A stretch of DNA of 64,000 nucleotides, taken from NCBI RefSeq assembly GCF_903819435.1, contig NZ_CAIJDP010000074.1:62001-126000 (forward strand), written 5' to 3'. Made by a program: the position numbers and the translations under genes. Shown one piece after another: positions 25,491-36,587 of the stretch; position 1 is the first letter of the stretch, and each line of letters begins with the position of its first letter. The stretch comes from Flavobacterium salmonis (GTDB taxonomy: Bacteria > Bacteroidota > Bacteroidia > Flavobacteriales > Flavobacteriaceae). The notes beneath the pieces were generated by a model. It was not told the origin of the DNA, ran no database searches, and was given only the letters and a program-made list of their open reading frames with translations.

Positions 25491-27872
25491 ATGATTACAA
25501 AAAAAATTGATGCGTTTATTATTCTTTTCCTTATATGCCTAACTTCATTTTCTCAGGAAAGATTTACTTTAAGTGGTACCATTACCGATTTTAGTAATAA
25601 TGAAACTCTGATAGGGGTTCATATCTATATTCCAGCTTTGAAAGTTGGAACTTATACTAACAAATATGGATTTTATTCACTTACACTTCCTACTGGAGAA
25701 CATCAATTGAGAATAAACCATTTTGGATATCAGGAAGTTGAAAAAACAATATTATTAGAGGAAAATACAAAAGACAATTTAGCCTTAAACGAAAACAGTG
25801 AAGAGCTTCAGGAAGTTCTAATTAAGGAGGTGAGATATAAAACCAATATTAAATCACCTGAAATGAGCGTTAATAAACTGTCTATTTCTGACATCAAAAA
25901 AATGCCTGTAGTTTTGGGTGAAGTTGATGTTTTAAAATCTATTTTACTATTGCCGGGAGTAACAAATGCAGGAGAGGGTGCTTCAGGTTTTAATGTCAGG
26001 GGAGGCGGTGCCGATCAGAATTTAATTTTATTAGATGAAGCGACTATATTTAATTCTTCCCATGTTTTTGGATTTTTTTCTGTTTTTAATCCGGACGCTG
26101 TTAAAAATCTGAAGTTATATAAAGGAGGGATTCCGGCCCGATATGGAGGGAGGGTTTCTTCGGTTTTGGATATTTATCAGAAAGATGGAAATAGTAAAGA
26201 GTTTCATGTAAATGGCGGAGTTGGACTAATTTCAAGCCGTATTCTTGCAGAAGGCCCGATAGTAAAAAACAAAGGTTCTTTTTTGATAGGAGGAAGAGCA
26301 TCTTATGCACATTTGTTTCTAAAATTATCAGAGGATCAAAAAGGCAACGCTGCCTATTTTTATGATCTAAATACCAAATTGAGTTATAAACTAAGCGAGA
26401 ATAACAGTTTGTTTTTATCAGGTTATTTTGGGCGTGACGTTTTTAAACTGAATGAAATTTTCATGAATACTTATGGTAACTCTATATTGAACTTACGTTG
26501 GAGTCACTTATATTCCGATAAATTATTTGCAAATTTATCGTTGATCTACAGTGATTATTATTATGGACTTGATTTAAATTTTGTAGGTTTCAAATGGAAT
26601 TCCGGCATTAAAAACTATACTGTTAAATACGATTTTGAAAACTTTATTTCAGATAAATTCAAATTAACTTATGGTTTAAACGGAATCTATTACGAATTTA
26701 ACCCTGGAATAATTAAGCCCTTAAGTGATGAATTTACAATCAATCCTGAGCAATTAGATAAAAAATATGCACTTGCAATATCCCCTTATATTGGTTCAGA
26801 AAGTCAGCTTTCAAAAAGAATTACAGTTTACTGTGGCTTAAGATTTAGTATGTTTTATCGTCTGGGAGCTTCGACAATTAATTTGTATGAAAACAATAAT
26901 GCAGTTGTCTTCAATTCGGATATGCAGATTTATGAAAAAGGGACACCAATAAGTACTGAATACTACAAAAAGAACAAGGTTATTGAAAGTTATAACAACC
27001 TTGAACCCCGGTTTTCAATTGCTTTTCAGCTGAATGATGATGCCGCATTAAAAGCGAATTACAACAGAATGGCACAATATCTTCAGTTAGTTTCCAATAC
27101 TTCATCTCCGACACCTCTTGATGTCTGGATGCCAAGCGACAATTATATCAAGCCTCAAATTGCAGATCAGGTTGCTGTAGGTTATTTTAGAAATTTTAAT
27201 GGCGGGGCTTATTCACTTGAAACAGAGATTTATTATAAAAAAGTTAAAAACAGGCTGGATTATATCGATGGAGCTAATCTGATTGCAAATGATGCAATTG
27301 AACAAGTAATTTTAAATGGAAGAATGCGGGCCTATGGCTTAGAAATCATGTTTAAGAAGAATGAAGGCAAACTTAACGGCTGGATTTCTTACACACTTTC
27401 AAAATCAGAACAACAAACTCCCGGCAGAACTCCCGAAGAAACAGGAATCAATAATGGTCAATGGTATAATTCTGCTTATGATAAATTACATAATGTGGCT
27501 ATTACGTCTGCTTATAATTTAAATGCAAAATGGACATTTGGAGCTAATTTTGTTTTACAGTCCGGCCAGCCAGTTAGCTACCCAAACAGTCAGTATGAAT
27601 ATTTAGGAATAACTGTTCCCAGTTATGGATTGCGAAATGAAAACCGATTACCTGCTTATCATCATTTAGATGTTTCGGCTACATTGACACCCACAAATAA
27701 TAAAAACAGAAAATGGAAAAGCGAATGGGTTTTTAGTATATATAATTTGTATAACAGACAAAATGCTGCTTCAATTAATTTCCGTCAAAATGCAGACACT
27801 GGTTATAATGAAGCAGTAAGAACATCTATCTTCGGAATTGTACCAGCGGTTAGTTATAATTTTAAGTTTTAA
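25491..27872 (+). CDS. TonB-dependent outer-membrane receptor with carboxypeptidase-like domain
   Basis: An outer-membrane, energy-coupled transporter. After a signal peptide (residues 1-22) comes a CarboxypepD_reg-like domain (about residues 25-100, FTLSGTITDFSNNETLIGVHIYI...). The plug domain follows (about residues 115-235) with VRGGGADQNLILLDEATIFN and KGGIPARYGGRVSS. The rest is the beta-barrel, ending in the aromatic AVSYNFKF. The receptor is SusC-like in style but shorter (793 residues). The neighbouring DUF4249 lipoprotein gene starts 33 bases later and is its usual partner. The substrate is unknown; iron or small-organic uptake are both possible. Confidence 0.93.
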   Translation: MITKKIDAFIILFLICLTSFSQERFTLSGTITDFSNNETLIGVHIYIPALKVGTYTNKYGFYSLTLPTGEHQLRINHFGYQEVEKTILLEENTKDNLALNENSEELQEVLIKEVRYKTNIKSPEMSVNKLSISDIKKMPVVLGEVDVLKSILLLPGVTNAGEGASGFNVRGGGADQNLILLDEATIFNSSHVFGFFSVFNPDAVKNLKLYKGGIPARYGGRVSSVLDIYQKDGNSKEFHVNGGVGLISSRILAEGPIVKNKGSFLIGGRASYAHLFLKLSEDQKGNAAYFYDLNTKLSYKLSENNSLFLSGYFGRDVFKLNEIFMNTYGNSILNLRWSHLYSDKLFANLSLIYSDYYYGLDLNFVGFKWNSGIKNYTVKYDFENFISDKFKLTYGLNGIYYEFNPGIIKPLSDEFTINPEQLDKKYALAISPYIGSESQLSKRITVYCGLRFSMFYRLGASTINLYENNNAVVFNSDMQIYEKGTPISTEYYKKNKVIESYNNLEPRFSIAFQLNDDAALKANYNRMAQYLQLVSNTSSPTPLDVWMPSDNYIKPQIADQVAVGYFRNFNGGAYSLETEIYYKKVKNRLDYIDGANLIANDAIEQVILNGRMRAYGLEIMFKKNEGKLNGWISYTLSKSEQQTPGRTPEETGINNGQWYNSAYDKLHNVAITSAYNLNAKWTFGANFVLQSGQPVSYPNSQYEYLGITVPSYGLRNENRLPAYHHLDVSATLTPTNNKNRKWKSEWVFSIYNLYNRQNAASINFRQNADTGYNEAVRTSIFGIVPAVSYNFKF

Positions 27873-27905
27873 AATCATTTTCTGTAAAAAGAAAAAATAT
27901 AAAGT

Positions 27906-28721
27906 ATGAAAAAAGTAATTTTGTTTTTGGTGTTTTTTATGTCTGTATTCTTTACAAGCTGTGAAGAAGTAGTTGAGGTTGATTTAGATACTGCTGCTCC
28001 AAAATTAGTAATAGAAGCAGCTATCAATTGGCGAAAAGGAACTTCCGGAGCCCAGCAAACTATTAAGCTGACAACTACAACAGGTTATTTTCAAGATGAG
28101 ATTCCAATAGTTTCAGGAGCAGTTGTTTATGTTAAAAATAATGCTAACCAGCAATTTAATTTTACAGAAGTACCAAATTCCGGAAGATATGTCTGTAATA
28201 ATTTTAGGCCGGTAATTAGCGAGACCTATACCTTGACAGTAATTGCTAAAGGGGATACTTATACAGCTAGTGAAACGCTAAAATCTGTAACTCCAATAAC
28301 AACTGTTACACAATATGATGCAGGTGCTCTTGCCGGTATTGTAGTTAGAGCTTTTTATAATGACCCGGCAGATGTAGATAATTATTATTTATACAAATAT
28401 GTATATTCAAATAAAATTACCTCGACTTATTATGCTGATGAAGATAAGTTTTATCAGGGTAACGAATTTTTTAGTGTTTCTGATGACGAGGATTTGAAAG
28501 CCGGAGACGAAATTGAAATAACACATTATGGAATTTCAAAGCAATATTACAATTACATGAATATATTAGTAAGCATTGCAGGTAGTAATGTTGGAGGGCC
28601 TTTTCAAACTCCGCCCGCAACAGTGAGAGGTAATATTATCAATACAACCGATAAAAGTAATTTTCCGTTAGGTTATTTTTCACTTAGTGAAATAGTTTCA
28701 AGAAAATATACTGTTAAATAA
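27906..28721 (+). CDS. DUF4249 domain lipoprotein
   Basis: A lipoprotein of the DUF4249 family, which in Bacteroidota is almost always encoded next to a TonB receptor. The signal peptide ends in a lipobox with Cys19 (SVFFTSCEEVV). The mature part begins with VEVDLDTAAPKLVIEAAI, the typical family opening, followed by immunoglobulin-like beta-sheets and the later GDEIEITHYGISKQYYNYM helix. By analogy to SusD-type pairs it probably sits on the cell surface above the receptor; that is inference. The length is normal. Confidence 0.9.
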   Translation: MKKVILFLVFFMSVFFTSCEEVVEVDLDTAAPKLVIEAAINWRKGTSGAQQTIKLTTTTGYFQDEIPIVSGAVVYVKNNANQQFNFTEVPNSGRYVCNNFRPVISETYTLTVIAKGDTYTASETLKSVTPITTVTQYDAGALAGIVVRAFYNDPADVDNYYLYKYVYSNKITSTYYADEDKFYQGNEFFSVSDDEDLKAGDEIEITHYGISKQYYNYMNILVSIAGSNVGGPFQTPPATVRGNIINTTDKSNFPLGYFSLSEIVSRKYTVK

Positions 28722-28732
28722 GTTAGTTAAAA

Positions 28733-29206
28733 ATGGAAGCAAGAATTGAAATACTAACTGAGAAAAAACTCATTGGTAAACACATCACAATGTCATTTGT
28801 CGAAAATAAAACATTTCAGTTATGGAGCAGTTTTATGCCGGATCGAAAAGAAATCAAGACTTCAATTGATTCTAATTTGTATTCGATTGAAGTTTTCTCA
28901 GCTGGATATTTTAATAATTTTGATGCTAAAAGAACTTTTAAGAAATGGGCAGCCATGGAAGTTTTGGATTTTAATGAAATTCCATCAGGTATGGAAACTT
29001 TGATAATTCCGGACGGACTATATGCTGTTTTCGTTCATGAAGGTCCCGCAATAGAAGGGGATAAGACTTATCGTTTCATTTTTACAGAATGGATGCCGGC
29101 TTCCGGTTTCAAAGTTGATGACAGACCTCATTTTGCTGTAATGTCTGAAAATTATCAAAGAGATAATCCAAATTCAGAAGAAATCTGGATCCCTATAAAA
29201 AAATAA
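28733..29206 (+). CDS. GyrI-like small-molecule-binding domain protein
   Basis: A stand-alone GyrI-like (AraC effector-binding, SHS2-fold) domain of 157 residues without a DNA-binding part. It opens with MEARIEILTEKKLIGKHITMS and shows the family core LIIPDGLYAVFVHEGP and the C-terminal FIFTEWMPASGFKVDDRPHFAVM. Such proteins bind drug-like or lipophilic molecules, and some are hydrolases. It lies 11 bases after the DUF4249 gene and 11 before the DinB gene, so all are likely cotranscribed. Confidence 0.85.
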   Translation: MEARIEILTEKKLIGKHITMSFVENKTFQLWSSFMPDRKEIKTSIDSNLYSIEVFSAGYFNNFDAKRTFKKWAAMEVLDFNEIPSGMETLIIPDGLYAVFVHEGPAIEGDKTYRFIFTEWMPASGFKVDDRPHFAVMSENYQRDNPNSEEIWIPIKK

Positions 29207-29217
29207 AGTTTAAAGTT

Positions 29218-29661
29218 ATGCTGATAGAAGTGCTAAGATTACTTTTTAATCGTGATCTCAATAAATTAAAAGCCGAAATTGAATTATATGAAACCGATAG
29301 TCAGCTTTGGCTAATCGATAAAAATATTTCTAATTCTGCAGGGAATCTTTGCCTGCATTTAATTGGAAATCTAAATACTTACATAGGAGCCGAACTGGGA
29401 AAAACAGGTTATGTTAGAGATCGCCCGTTGGAATTTTCCTTAAAAAATGTTTCAAAAGAAGAATTGATCAGTAAAATTGACCAGACTATCTTGGTTGTAA
29501 ATAATGCTCTTGATTCCGTAACCGAAGCCGATTTAGAAAGTATTTATACGCAAATTGTTTTCGAGAAAGAAATGACAACTGGTTTCTTTTTGGTACACCT
29601 TTCTACACATTTAGCCTATCATTTAGGACAAATTAATTATCATCGACGGTTAATTATTTAA
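29218..29661 (+). CDS. DinB superfamily protein (DUF1572-like)
   Basis: A four-helix-bundle protein of the DinB/YfiT-like superfamily, DUF1572 type. Expected metal-ligand histidines are visible: NLCLHLIGNL (near residue 44) and the C-terminal HLSTHLAYHLGQINYHRR (about residues 126-143). Such proteins are thiol- or metal-dependent transferases or unknown stress proteins. It ends the TonB-DUF4249-GyrI-DinB run. The mechanism is not known for this one. Confidence 0.85.
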   Translation: MLIEVLRLLFNRDLNKLKAEIELYETDSQLWLIDKNISNSAGNLCLHLIGNLNTYIGAELGKTGYVRDRPLEFSLKNVSKEELISKIDQTILVVNNALDSVTEADLESIYTQIVFEKEMTTGFFLVHLSTHLAYHLGQINYHRRLII

Positions 29662-29747
29662 GACTACAGATTATAAAACTTAAAATTACATTCTCAAAAA
29701 TCAGAATCTAAAATTGTTAATCAACATTCAAAAATCTCTTTCTTTTG

Positions 29748-29755
29748 TACATTTG
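29748..29755 (+). promoter_or_regulatory. -7 promoter box of the thiamine pyrophosphokinase gene
   Basis: TACATTTG matches TAnnTTTG, with a leader of about 20 bases. Confidence 0.5.
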
Positions 29756-29782
29756 CATTTCATTCAAAAATAATAATCCAGC

Positions 29783-30445
29783 ATGTCATCACATCATATT
29801 GTTCGCGACGATCAGGAACCCGCATTAATTATCGCCAACGGAGCTGCTTGCAATGCTGAATTATTAGGGCAACTGCTCGAATGGTCCCCGCTCGTTATTG
29901 TACTCGATTCGGCCATTGAACGTGTTGTAGATTTAGGTATAAAAGTAGATGTGCTTTTGGGAGATTTCGATCGTGGTTTTGATCCTGAAATCTACAAAAC
30001 TTCACAATTTCCAATAGAAATTGTTCATACACCTGACCAAAACAAGACCGATTTAGAGAAAGCTTTTGATTACCTGATCGATAGAAAAATCCCGGCTGTA
30101 AATGTGGTCTGGGCTACCGGAAAACGTGCAGATCATACCATTACAAACCTAACCAATATTGTTCGTTACCGTGATTTGCTTAAAATTGTAATTCTGGACG
30201 ATCATTCTAAAATATTTCTATTGCCAAATAAATTTGAAAAATGGTACACAGAAAAAACACCAATTTCCTTGATTCCTATTGGTGTTGTGAGCGGTATTTA
30301 TTCAACTAATTTAGAGTATTCGCTACAAAATGACACTCTGACAATGGGGTATAGAACAGGAAGCAGCAATTCAGTTGCAAAAGACGGGATTGTTACGATT
30401 ACCCACAAAAACGGTGATTTATTGCTGATGGAATGCATGGATTAG
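29783..30445 (+). CDS. Thiamine pyrophosphokinase
   Basis: A thiamine diphosphokinase (EC 2.7.6.2), transferring pyrophosphate from ATP to thiamine to form the cofactor thiamine diphosphate. Family motifs are in order: VIVLDSAIERVVDLGIKVD, the acidic GDFDRGFD (about residues 66-73), DQNKTDLEKAFDY with the catalytic TD pair, TGKRADHTITN, and GSSNSVAKDG near the C-terminus, part of the thiamine-binding domain. The length of 220 fits. No thiamine-synthesis genes are nearby, so this is probably for salvage plus final activation. Symbols for this enzyme vary, so none is given. Confidence 0.88.
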   Translation: MSSHHIVRDDQEPALIIANGAACNAELLGQLLEWSPLVIVLDSAIERVVDLGIKVDVLLGDFDRGFDPEIYKTSQFPIEIVHTPDQNKTDLEKAFDYLIDRKIPAVNVVWATGKRADHTITNLTNIVRYRDLLKIVILDDHSKIFLLPNKFEKWYTEKTPISLIPIGVVSGIYSTNLEYSLQNDTLTMGYRTGSSNSVAKDGIVTITHKNGDLLLMECMD

Positions 30446-30479
30446 TCATTGAATTTTGAAATTGACATTGTCGTTTGAA

Positions 30480-30509
30480 TTTGATGAATCTATTTACTTT
30501 GTATCTTTG
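30480..30509 (+). promoter_or_regulatory. trmD promoter
   Basis: TTTG at 30480-30483, 18 bases, then TATCTTTG at 30502-30509: a good match to the Bacteroidota -33/-7 pattern. Confidence 0.65.
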
Positions 30510-30535
30510 CCACTTAGAACTATTGAAAAAATAAA

Positions 30536-31210
30536 ATGCGAATTGATATTATTACGATTTTGCCGGAATTATTAAAGAGCCCTTTTGAGGCTTCGATTAT
30601 GAAACGTGCCATAGACAAAGGTCTGGTTGAAGTTTATTTTCATAATTTACGTGACTATACAACCAATAAACAGAAAAGCGTAGATGATTATCCTTTTGGA
30701 GGAGGAGCCGGAATGGTAATGACTGTTCAGCCCATTGACGCCTGTATCACGCATTTGAAAAGTGAGCGTGAATATGATGAAATTATCTATATGTCGCCTG
30801 ACGGTGAAACTTTGAACCAGAAAATGGCTAATACAATGTCGATGTATGAAAATATTATTATTCTATGCGGGCATTATAAAGGCGTTGACCAACGTGTTCG
30901 GGATCACTTTATAACCAAAGAAATTTCAATTGGTGACTATGTTTTATCAGGGGGAGAATTGGGAGCCTTGGTTTTATCCGATGCTTTGATCAGATTGATT
31001 CCTGGTGTTTTAAGTGATGAAACTTCAGCATTAACAGACAGTTTTCAGGATAATTTACTTTCAGGACCTATATATACAAGGCCTGCAGATTATAAAGGAT
31101 GGAAAGTTCCTGATGTTTTAACCAGTGGACATTTTGCCAAAATTGACAAATGGCGTGAGGATATGGCGTACGAACATACAAAAAACAGACGCCCGGATTT
31201 ATTAGAATAG
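30536..31210 (+). CDS. trmD: tRNA (guanine-37-N1)-methyltransferase
   Basis: A SPOUT-class methyltransferase that puts the m1G37 mark on tRNAs and so prevents +1 frameshifting. Diagnostic pieces are [13 protein letters not shown] at the N-terminus, FGGGAGMVM (about residues 56-64), [14 protein letters not shown] and the knot region [17 protein letters not shown] (about residues 130-148), and a C-terminal [13 protein letters not shown] domain. The length of 224 is normal. Its downstream neighbour is rplS, a pairing kept in many bacteria, although here rplS has its own promoter and leader. Confidence 0.95.
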   Translation: MRIDIITILPELLKSPFEASIMKRAIDKGLVEVYFHNLRDYTTNKQKSVDDYPFGGGAGMVMTVQPIDACITHLKSEREYDEIIYMSPDGETLNQKMANTMSMYENIIILCGHYKGVDQRVRDHFITKEISIGDYVLSGGELGALVLSDALIRLIPGVLSDETSALTDSFQDNLLSGPIYTRPADYKGWKVPDVLTSGHFAKIDKWREDMAYEHTKNRRPDLLE

Positions 31211-31350
31211 TCTTAAAGTTTTTAAAGTCGAAAGTCATAAAATAGACAATATAGCATCTTCATTTTTAGATCAATAAGACTTTATGGCTTTCAATTTTAT
31301 GGCTTAAAAAATAATTTACAATTTACAATTTATAATTCATAATTATTTTC

Positions 31351-31358
31351 TACATTTG
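31351..31358 (+). promoter_or_regulatory. -7 promoter box of rplS
   Basis: TACATTTG matches TAnnTTTG. It places the transcript start a few bases before the leader hairpin at 31366. Confidence 0.6.
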
Positions 31359-31363
31359 CACCC

Positions 31364-31431
31364 GAATTAGACCAACCTCTGGCGAGATCCGTGAATGTTG
31401 TTCTAATATAAAAACAATAATTTAAATTATC
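31364..31431 (+). promoter_or_regulatory. Structured rplS leader (candidate L19 autoregulatory site)
   Basis: Between the promoter box and the rplS ATG is a hairpin: ATTAGA (31366-31371) pairs TCTAAT (31402-31407), then after one mismatch CAAC (31373-31376) pairs GTTG (31397-31400). The 20-base loop is purine/pyrimidine mixed (CTCTGGCGAGATCC...). Ribosomal-protein leaders that let L19 shut down its own mRNA have been proposed in several phyla; this is a candidate by position and shape only. Confidence 0.5.
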
Positions 31432-31782
31432 ATGGCAGATTTATTAAAATTCGTTCAGGACGAATTCGTTGCTAGAAAAGATTTCCCTGTTTTTGGAGCT
31501 GGAGATACTATCACAGTTTTCTACGAAATTAAAGAGGGTGAAAAAACAAGAACTCAGTTTTTTAAAGGAGTTGTTATTCAAAGAAGAGGTTCTGGTAACA
31601 CAGAAACTTTTACTATTCGTAAAATGTCTGGTGCTGTTGGTGTAGAGCGTATCTTCCCGGTAAACTTGCCAGCTTTGCAAAAAATTGAAATCAACAAGAA
31701 AGGTGCTGTACGTAGAGCTAGAATTTTCTACTTCAGAGAACTTACTGGTAAAAAAGCTAAGATTAGAGATAAAAGAAGATAA
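31432..31782 (+). CDS. rplS: Ribosomal protein bL19
   Basis: Large-subunit ribosomal protein L19, located at the 30S-50S interface. Recognised by DTITVFYEIKEGEKTRTQFFKGVVIQRRGSG and the C-terminal signature VRRARIFYFRELTGKKAKI. At 116 residues it has the usual length. It follows trmD and is expressed from its own promoter with a structured leader, and ended by a long terminator. Confidence 0.97.
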   Translation: MADLLKFVQDEFVARKDFPVFGAGDTITVFYEIKEGEKTRTQFFKGVVIQRRGSGNTETFTIRKMSGAVGVERIFPVNLPALQKIEINKKGAVRRARIFYFRELTGKKAKIRDKRR

Positions 31783-31801
31783 TCATTTATCTATTTGTTA
31801 T

Positions 31802-31842
31802 AAAAAACTCGTTTCAAGTAAGTTGAAACGAGTTTTTTTTTG
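31802..31842 (+). terminator. rplS terminator
   Basis: A perfect 16-pair stem (AAAAAACTCGTTTCAA with TTGAAACGAGTTTTTT) with a five-base loop and T-run. Confidence 0.9.
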
Positions 31843-31980
31843 GAACTTATTTTTTAAATATAAAAACTATAATTTTTTGCAGCAAAAATCATTGATTTAA
31901 TAATTTAAAGACTTCGAAATGGCAATCTGTTAATTTCAGGATTTCTCTGGAAAACTAAACCGTTTTCGCACTGTTTTTAC

Positions 31981-31988
31981 TATATTTG
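31981..31988 (+). promoter_or_regulatory. -7 promoter box of isocitrate dehydrogenase gene
   Basis: TATATTTG matches TAnnTTTG, with a leader of about 65 bases ending in a run of A directly before the ATG. Confidence 0.55.
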
Positions 31989-32003
31989 CTCCGCTCATTT
32001 TGA

Positions 32004-34283
<2,280 letters not shown>

Positions 34284-34314
34284 TTTAAAAGAGCAATTTT
34301 TATTTTTATACAAG

Positions 34315-34345
34315 AAAAGACAATCAGAAATGGTTGTCTTTTTTT
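34315..34345 (+). terminator. Terminator of the isocitrate dehydrogenase gene
   Basis: Stem AAAAGACAATC / GGTTGTCTTTT with one G-T wobble and a six-base loop, followed by T. Confidence 0.75.
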
Positions 34346-34396
34346 ATGTCTACTTTGAATTAAATAAGTTTATCTGCTTTAAAATATATATATAAA

Positions 34397-34414
34397 TAAG
34401 CGAACATTCATTTA
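34397..34414. promoter_or_regulatory. Predicted TetR operator
   Basis: An exact dyad TAAnnGAAnnTTCnnTTA. It lies seven bases upstream of the -7 box of the TetR operon, i.e. in the -33/-7 spacer, where a bound repressor would block RNA polymerase. Perfect symmetry at all 12 defined positions makes chance unlikely in this AT-rich DNA, though not impossible. Confidence 0.65.
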
Positions 34415-34421
34415 TATTTAA

Positions 34422-34429
34422 TATATTTG
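34422..34429 (+). promoter_or_regulatory. -7 promoter box of the TetR-HMA-MFS operon
   Basis: TATATTTG matches TAnnTTTG, with a leader of about 13 bases to the TetR ATG. Confidence 0.6.
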
Positions 34430-34448
34430 TGCTTATTAAAACAGAAAA

Positions 34449-35039
34449 ATGCGAACAAGAGATCCAAATAAAGAAGATGCTGTAAAACAAAAAGCTATTG
34501 AAATGCTCGTAAAATATGGCATTGAAGGCTTTGGGATGAATCGATTGGCAAAAGAAAGCGGTGTTTCTGTAGCGACATTATACATTTACTATTCGGATAA
34601 AGAAGATTTGATAAAGAAAATTGGGACAGAAATTGGACAAACCTTTTTTAGTGAAATGGTAAAAGATTTCTCCTCAACCATGTCTTTTAAGGAAGGTCTG
34701 CGTAAACAGTGGGAAAACAGGGCGCGTTTTGCTTTAAAAAATCCTTTAAAAGTTGCTTGTTGGGAAGCTTTAAGCCATTCTAGTTATCGGGATGATATTT
34801 TAGAAGAAAGCCTTGCGAATTTTAAAAAAACAATGTGGAGTTTTATTGAAAATGCATTAGAAAGAAAGGAACTGCTGCCGATTTCTATTGAAGTATTCTG
34901 GAGTGTGGCTTATGGTCCTCTATATGCTTTACTTCGTTTTGAAAATGAAGGGAAAAGTTTTGGAGATACACCTTTTAAACTCACAGAAGAAAAAATGGAT
35001 GAAGCATTTGAATTAGTAATAAAAGCACTGACACCTTAA
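34449..35039 (+). CDS. TetR/AcrR family repressor
   Basis: A TetR-family repressor of 196 residues. The N-terminal helix-turn-helix is clear: EMLVKYGIEGFGMNRLAKESGVSVATLYIYYSDKEDLIKKIG in pieces, with recognition helix VSVATLYIYY (about residues 37-46). The C-terminal ligand domain is all helical (residues 60-195) and not assigned to a ligand. An operator-like dyad precedes its own promoter, suggesting autorepression and control of the two genes after it, 12 and seven bases apart. Ligand unknown; the MFS partner suggests a drug or metabolite. Confidence 0.92.
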   Translation: MRTRDPNKEDAVKQKAIEMLVKYGIEGFGMNRLAKESGVSVATLYIYYSDKEDLIKKIGTEIGQTFFSEMVKDFSSTMSFKEGLRKQWENRARFALKNPLKVACWEALSHSSYRDDILEESLANFKKTMWSFIENALERKELLPISIEVFWSVAYGPLYALLRFENEGKSFGDTPFKLTEEKMDEAFELVIKALTP

Positions 35040-35051
35040 TAATCTCCAAAT

Positions 35052-35276
35052 ATGGAAAATATACAAAACATATTAGTATTTGCAACCAATATTAGAACGG
35101 TTAATGACAAACAACTAATAAGTTGTACACTCAATGAAAATTCTGAAATTCATCAATGGAATATAGATCAGGAAGATATTGATTGCGTTTTACGAGTTGT
35201 AAGTGAAACATTATCAGAAGAACAAATAATCAATATTGTTAACAGACATAATTTCAATTGTAGACCATTAGACTAA
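35052..35276 (+). CDS. Small HMA-like protein without CxxC
   Basis: A 74-residue protein with the size and pattern of a heavy-metal-associated (HMA) ferredoxin-like fold: ILVFATNI (strand 1), HQWNIDQEDIDCVLRVVSE (strands 2-3) and EEQIINIVNRHNFNC (helix 2 and strand 4). Similar Bacteroidota proteins are known to me as HMA-like and often lack the metal-binding CxxC, as here; only isolated Cys residues are present. It is encoded between a TetR repressor and an MFS carrier, so it may be a ligand-binding helper of the exporter. That role is inferred from position alone. Confidence 0.7.
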   Translation: MENIQNILVFATNIRTVNDKQLISCTLNENSEIHQWNIDQEDIDCVLRVVSETLSEEQIINIVNRHNFNCRPLD

Positions 35277-35283
35277 ACTAAAA

Positions 35284-36552
35284 ATGAAAGAACAAAACCA
35301 GTCAGTGCCTTTTACCAGTTATCAAAAATTTGCAGTTTTTATACTGGCAATTACTCAGTTTACAGTAATTCTCGATTTTATGGTAATGTCACCGTTAGGA
35401 GATATACTTATGAAAGATCTGGATATAAAACCTGCACGTTTTGGCTTAGTGGTTTCTGCTTATGCTTTCAGTGCAGGAATTTCCGGACTTCTTACAGCAG
35501 GTTTTGCGGATAAATTCGACCGAAAAAAATTATTGCTATTCTTTTATATTGGTTTTATTGTAGGCACAATTCTATGTGGAATTGTCACTTCTTATGCTTT
35601 GCTTGTAGCAGCCAGAATCGTTACGGGTTTATTTGGAGGTGTTATTGGTTCAATCTCTATGGCAATTGTTGCAGATTTATTTACGCTTCAACAACGTGGA
35701 CGTGTTATGGGTTTTATACAGATGGGTTTTGGGGCAAGTCAAATTTTAGGAATCCCAATTGGATTATATCTTGCTAATGAATGGGGCTGGCATGCTCCGT
35801 TTTTATGGGTTGCAGGTATGGCAGCAATCGTGGTAACTCTGATTGGAATTAAATTACAGCCAATAAATAAACATCTTTTGATTCAAAAAGATAAATCAGC
35901 TTTTACGCATTTAATTCATACCCTTACCAAAAAGAACTATAGAATCGGATTTACTGCTACTGCCTTACTCTCTGTTGGTGGTTTTATGCTAATGCCTTTT
36001 GGTAGTGCTTTTGCCATCAATAATTTGCATATTACACAATATGAGTTACCTATTTTATTCATGATTGCCGGATTATCTACATTAGTAATTATGCCTATTA
36101 TAGGAAAATTAAGTGACAGTATAGACAAATTCAAAATATTTGCCTTCGCATCTATCTGGACAATCGTTACTGTTGCTCTTTATACCAATCTTAGTGTTAC
36201 ACCACTTTGGTTAGTAGCTATTTTTAATGTATTGATGATGGGTGGAGTAATGAGTCGTATGATACCTTCAACGGCTTTGGTTACTGCGATACCTGTTGTA
36301 GAAGACAGAGGTGCTTTTATGAGTATCAATTCTTCTTTACAACAAATAGCAGGAGGAATTGCGGCAGTCTTCGCAGGAATGATTGTTGTTCAAAAAGATA
36401 AATTAAGCCCACTGGAACATTATGACACTTTAGGTTTCATCATTATCGGAATTTCGATTTTATCCATACTGCTTATGTTTCGTGTGAGTAAACTGATTAA
36501 AAAGAACGCACAAGAAAATGCAGAAAATTTTCCTGTGATTCATGAAGTTTAA
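35284..36552 (+). CDS. MFS transporter (multidrug-efflux-like)
   Basis: A major-facilitator-superfamily carrier of 422 residues with about 12 hydrophobic helices. The MFS loop signature is visible (AGFADKFDRKKLLLFF, about residues 77-92) and the antiporter motif-like region IPIGLYLANEWGWHAPFLW (about residues 157-175). It is the last gene of the TetR-regulated operon, seven bases after the HMA-like gene. Being under a TetR repressor it is probably an inducible exporter; sugar or amino-acid uptake is less likely. A strong terminator follows. Confidence 0.92.
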   Translation: MKEQNQSVPFTSYQKFAVFILAITQFTVILDFMVMSPLGDILMKDLDIKPARFGLVVSAYAFSAGISGLLTAGFADKFDRKKLLLFFYIGFIVGTILCGIVTSYALLVAARIVTGLFGGVIGSISMAIVADLFTLQQRGRVMGFIQMGFGASQILGIPIGLYLANEWGWHAPFLWVAGMAAIVVTLIGIKLQPINKHLLIQKDKSAFTHLIHTLTKKNYRIGFTATALLSVGGFMLMPFGSAFAINNLHITQYELPILFMIAGLSTLVIMPIIGKLSDSIDKFKIFAFASIWTIVTVALYTNLSVTPLWLVAIFNVLMMGGVMSRMIPSTALVTAIPVVEDRGAFMSINSSLQQIAGGIAAVFAGMIVVQKDKLSPLEHYDTLGFIIIGISILSILLMFRVSKLIKKNAQENAENFPVIHEV

Positions 36553-36587
36553 GTTTTAATAAAACCGCTTAACATTTAATTGTTTAT

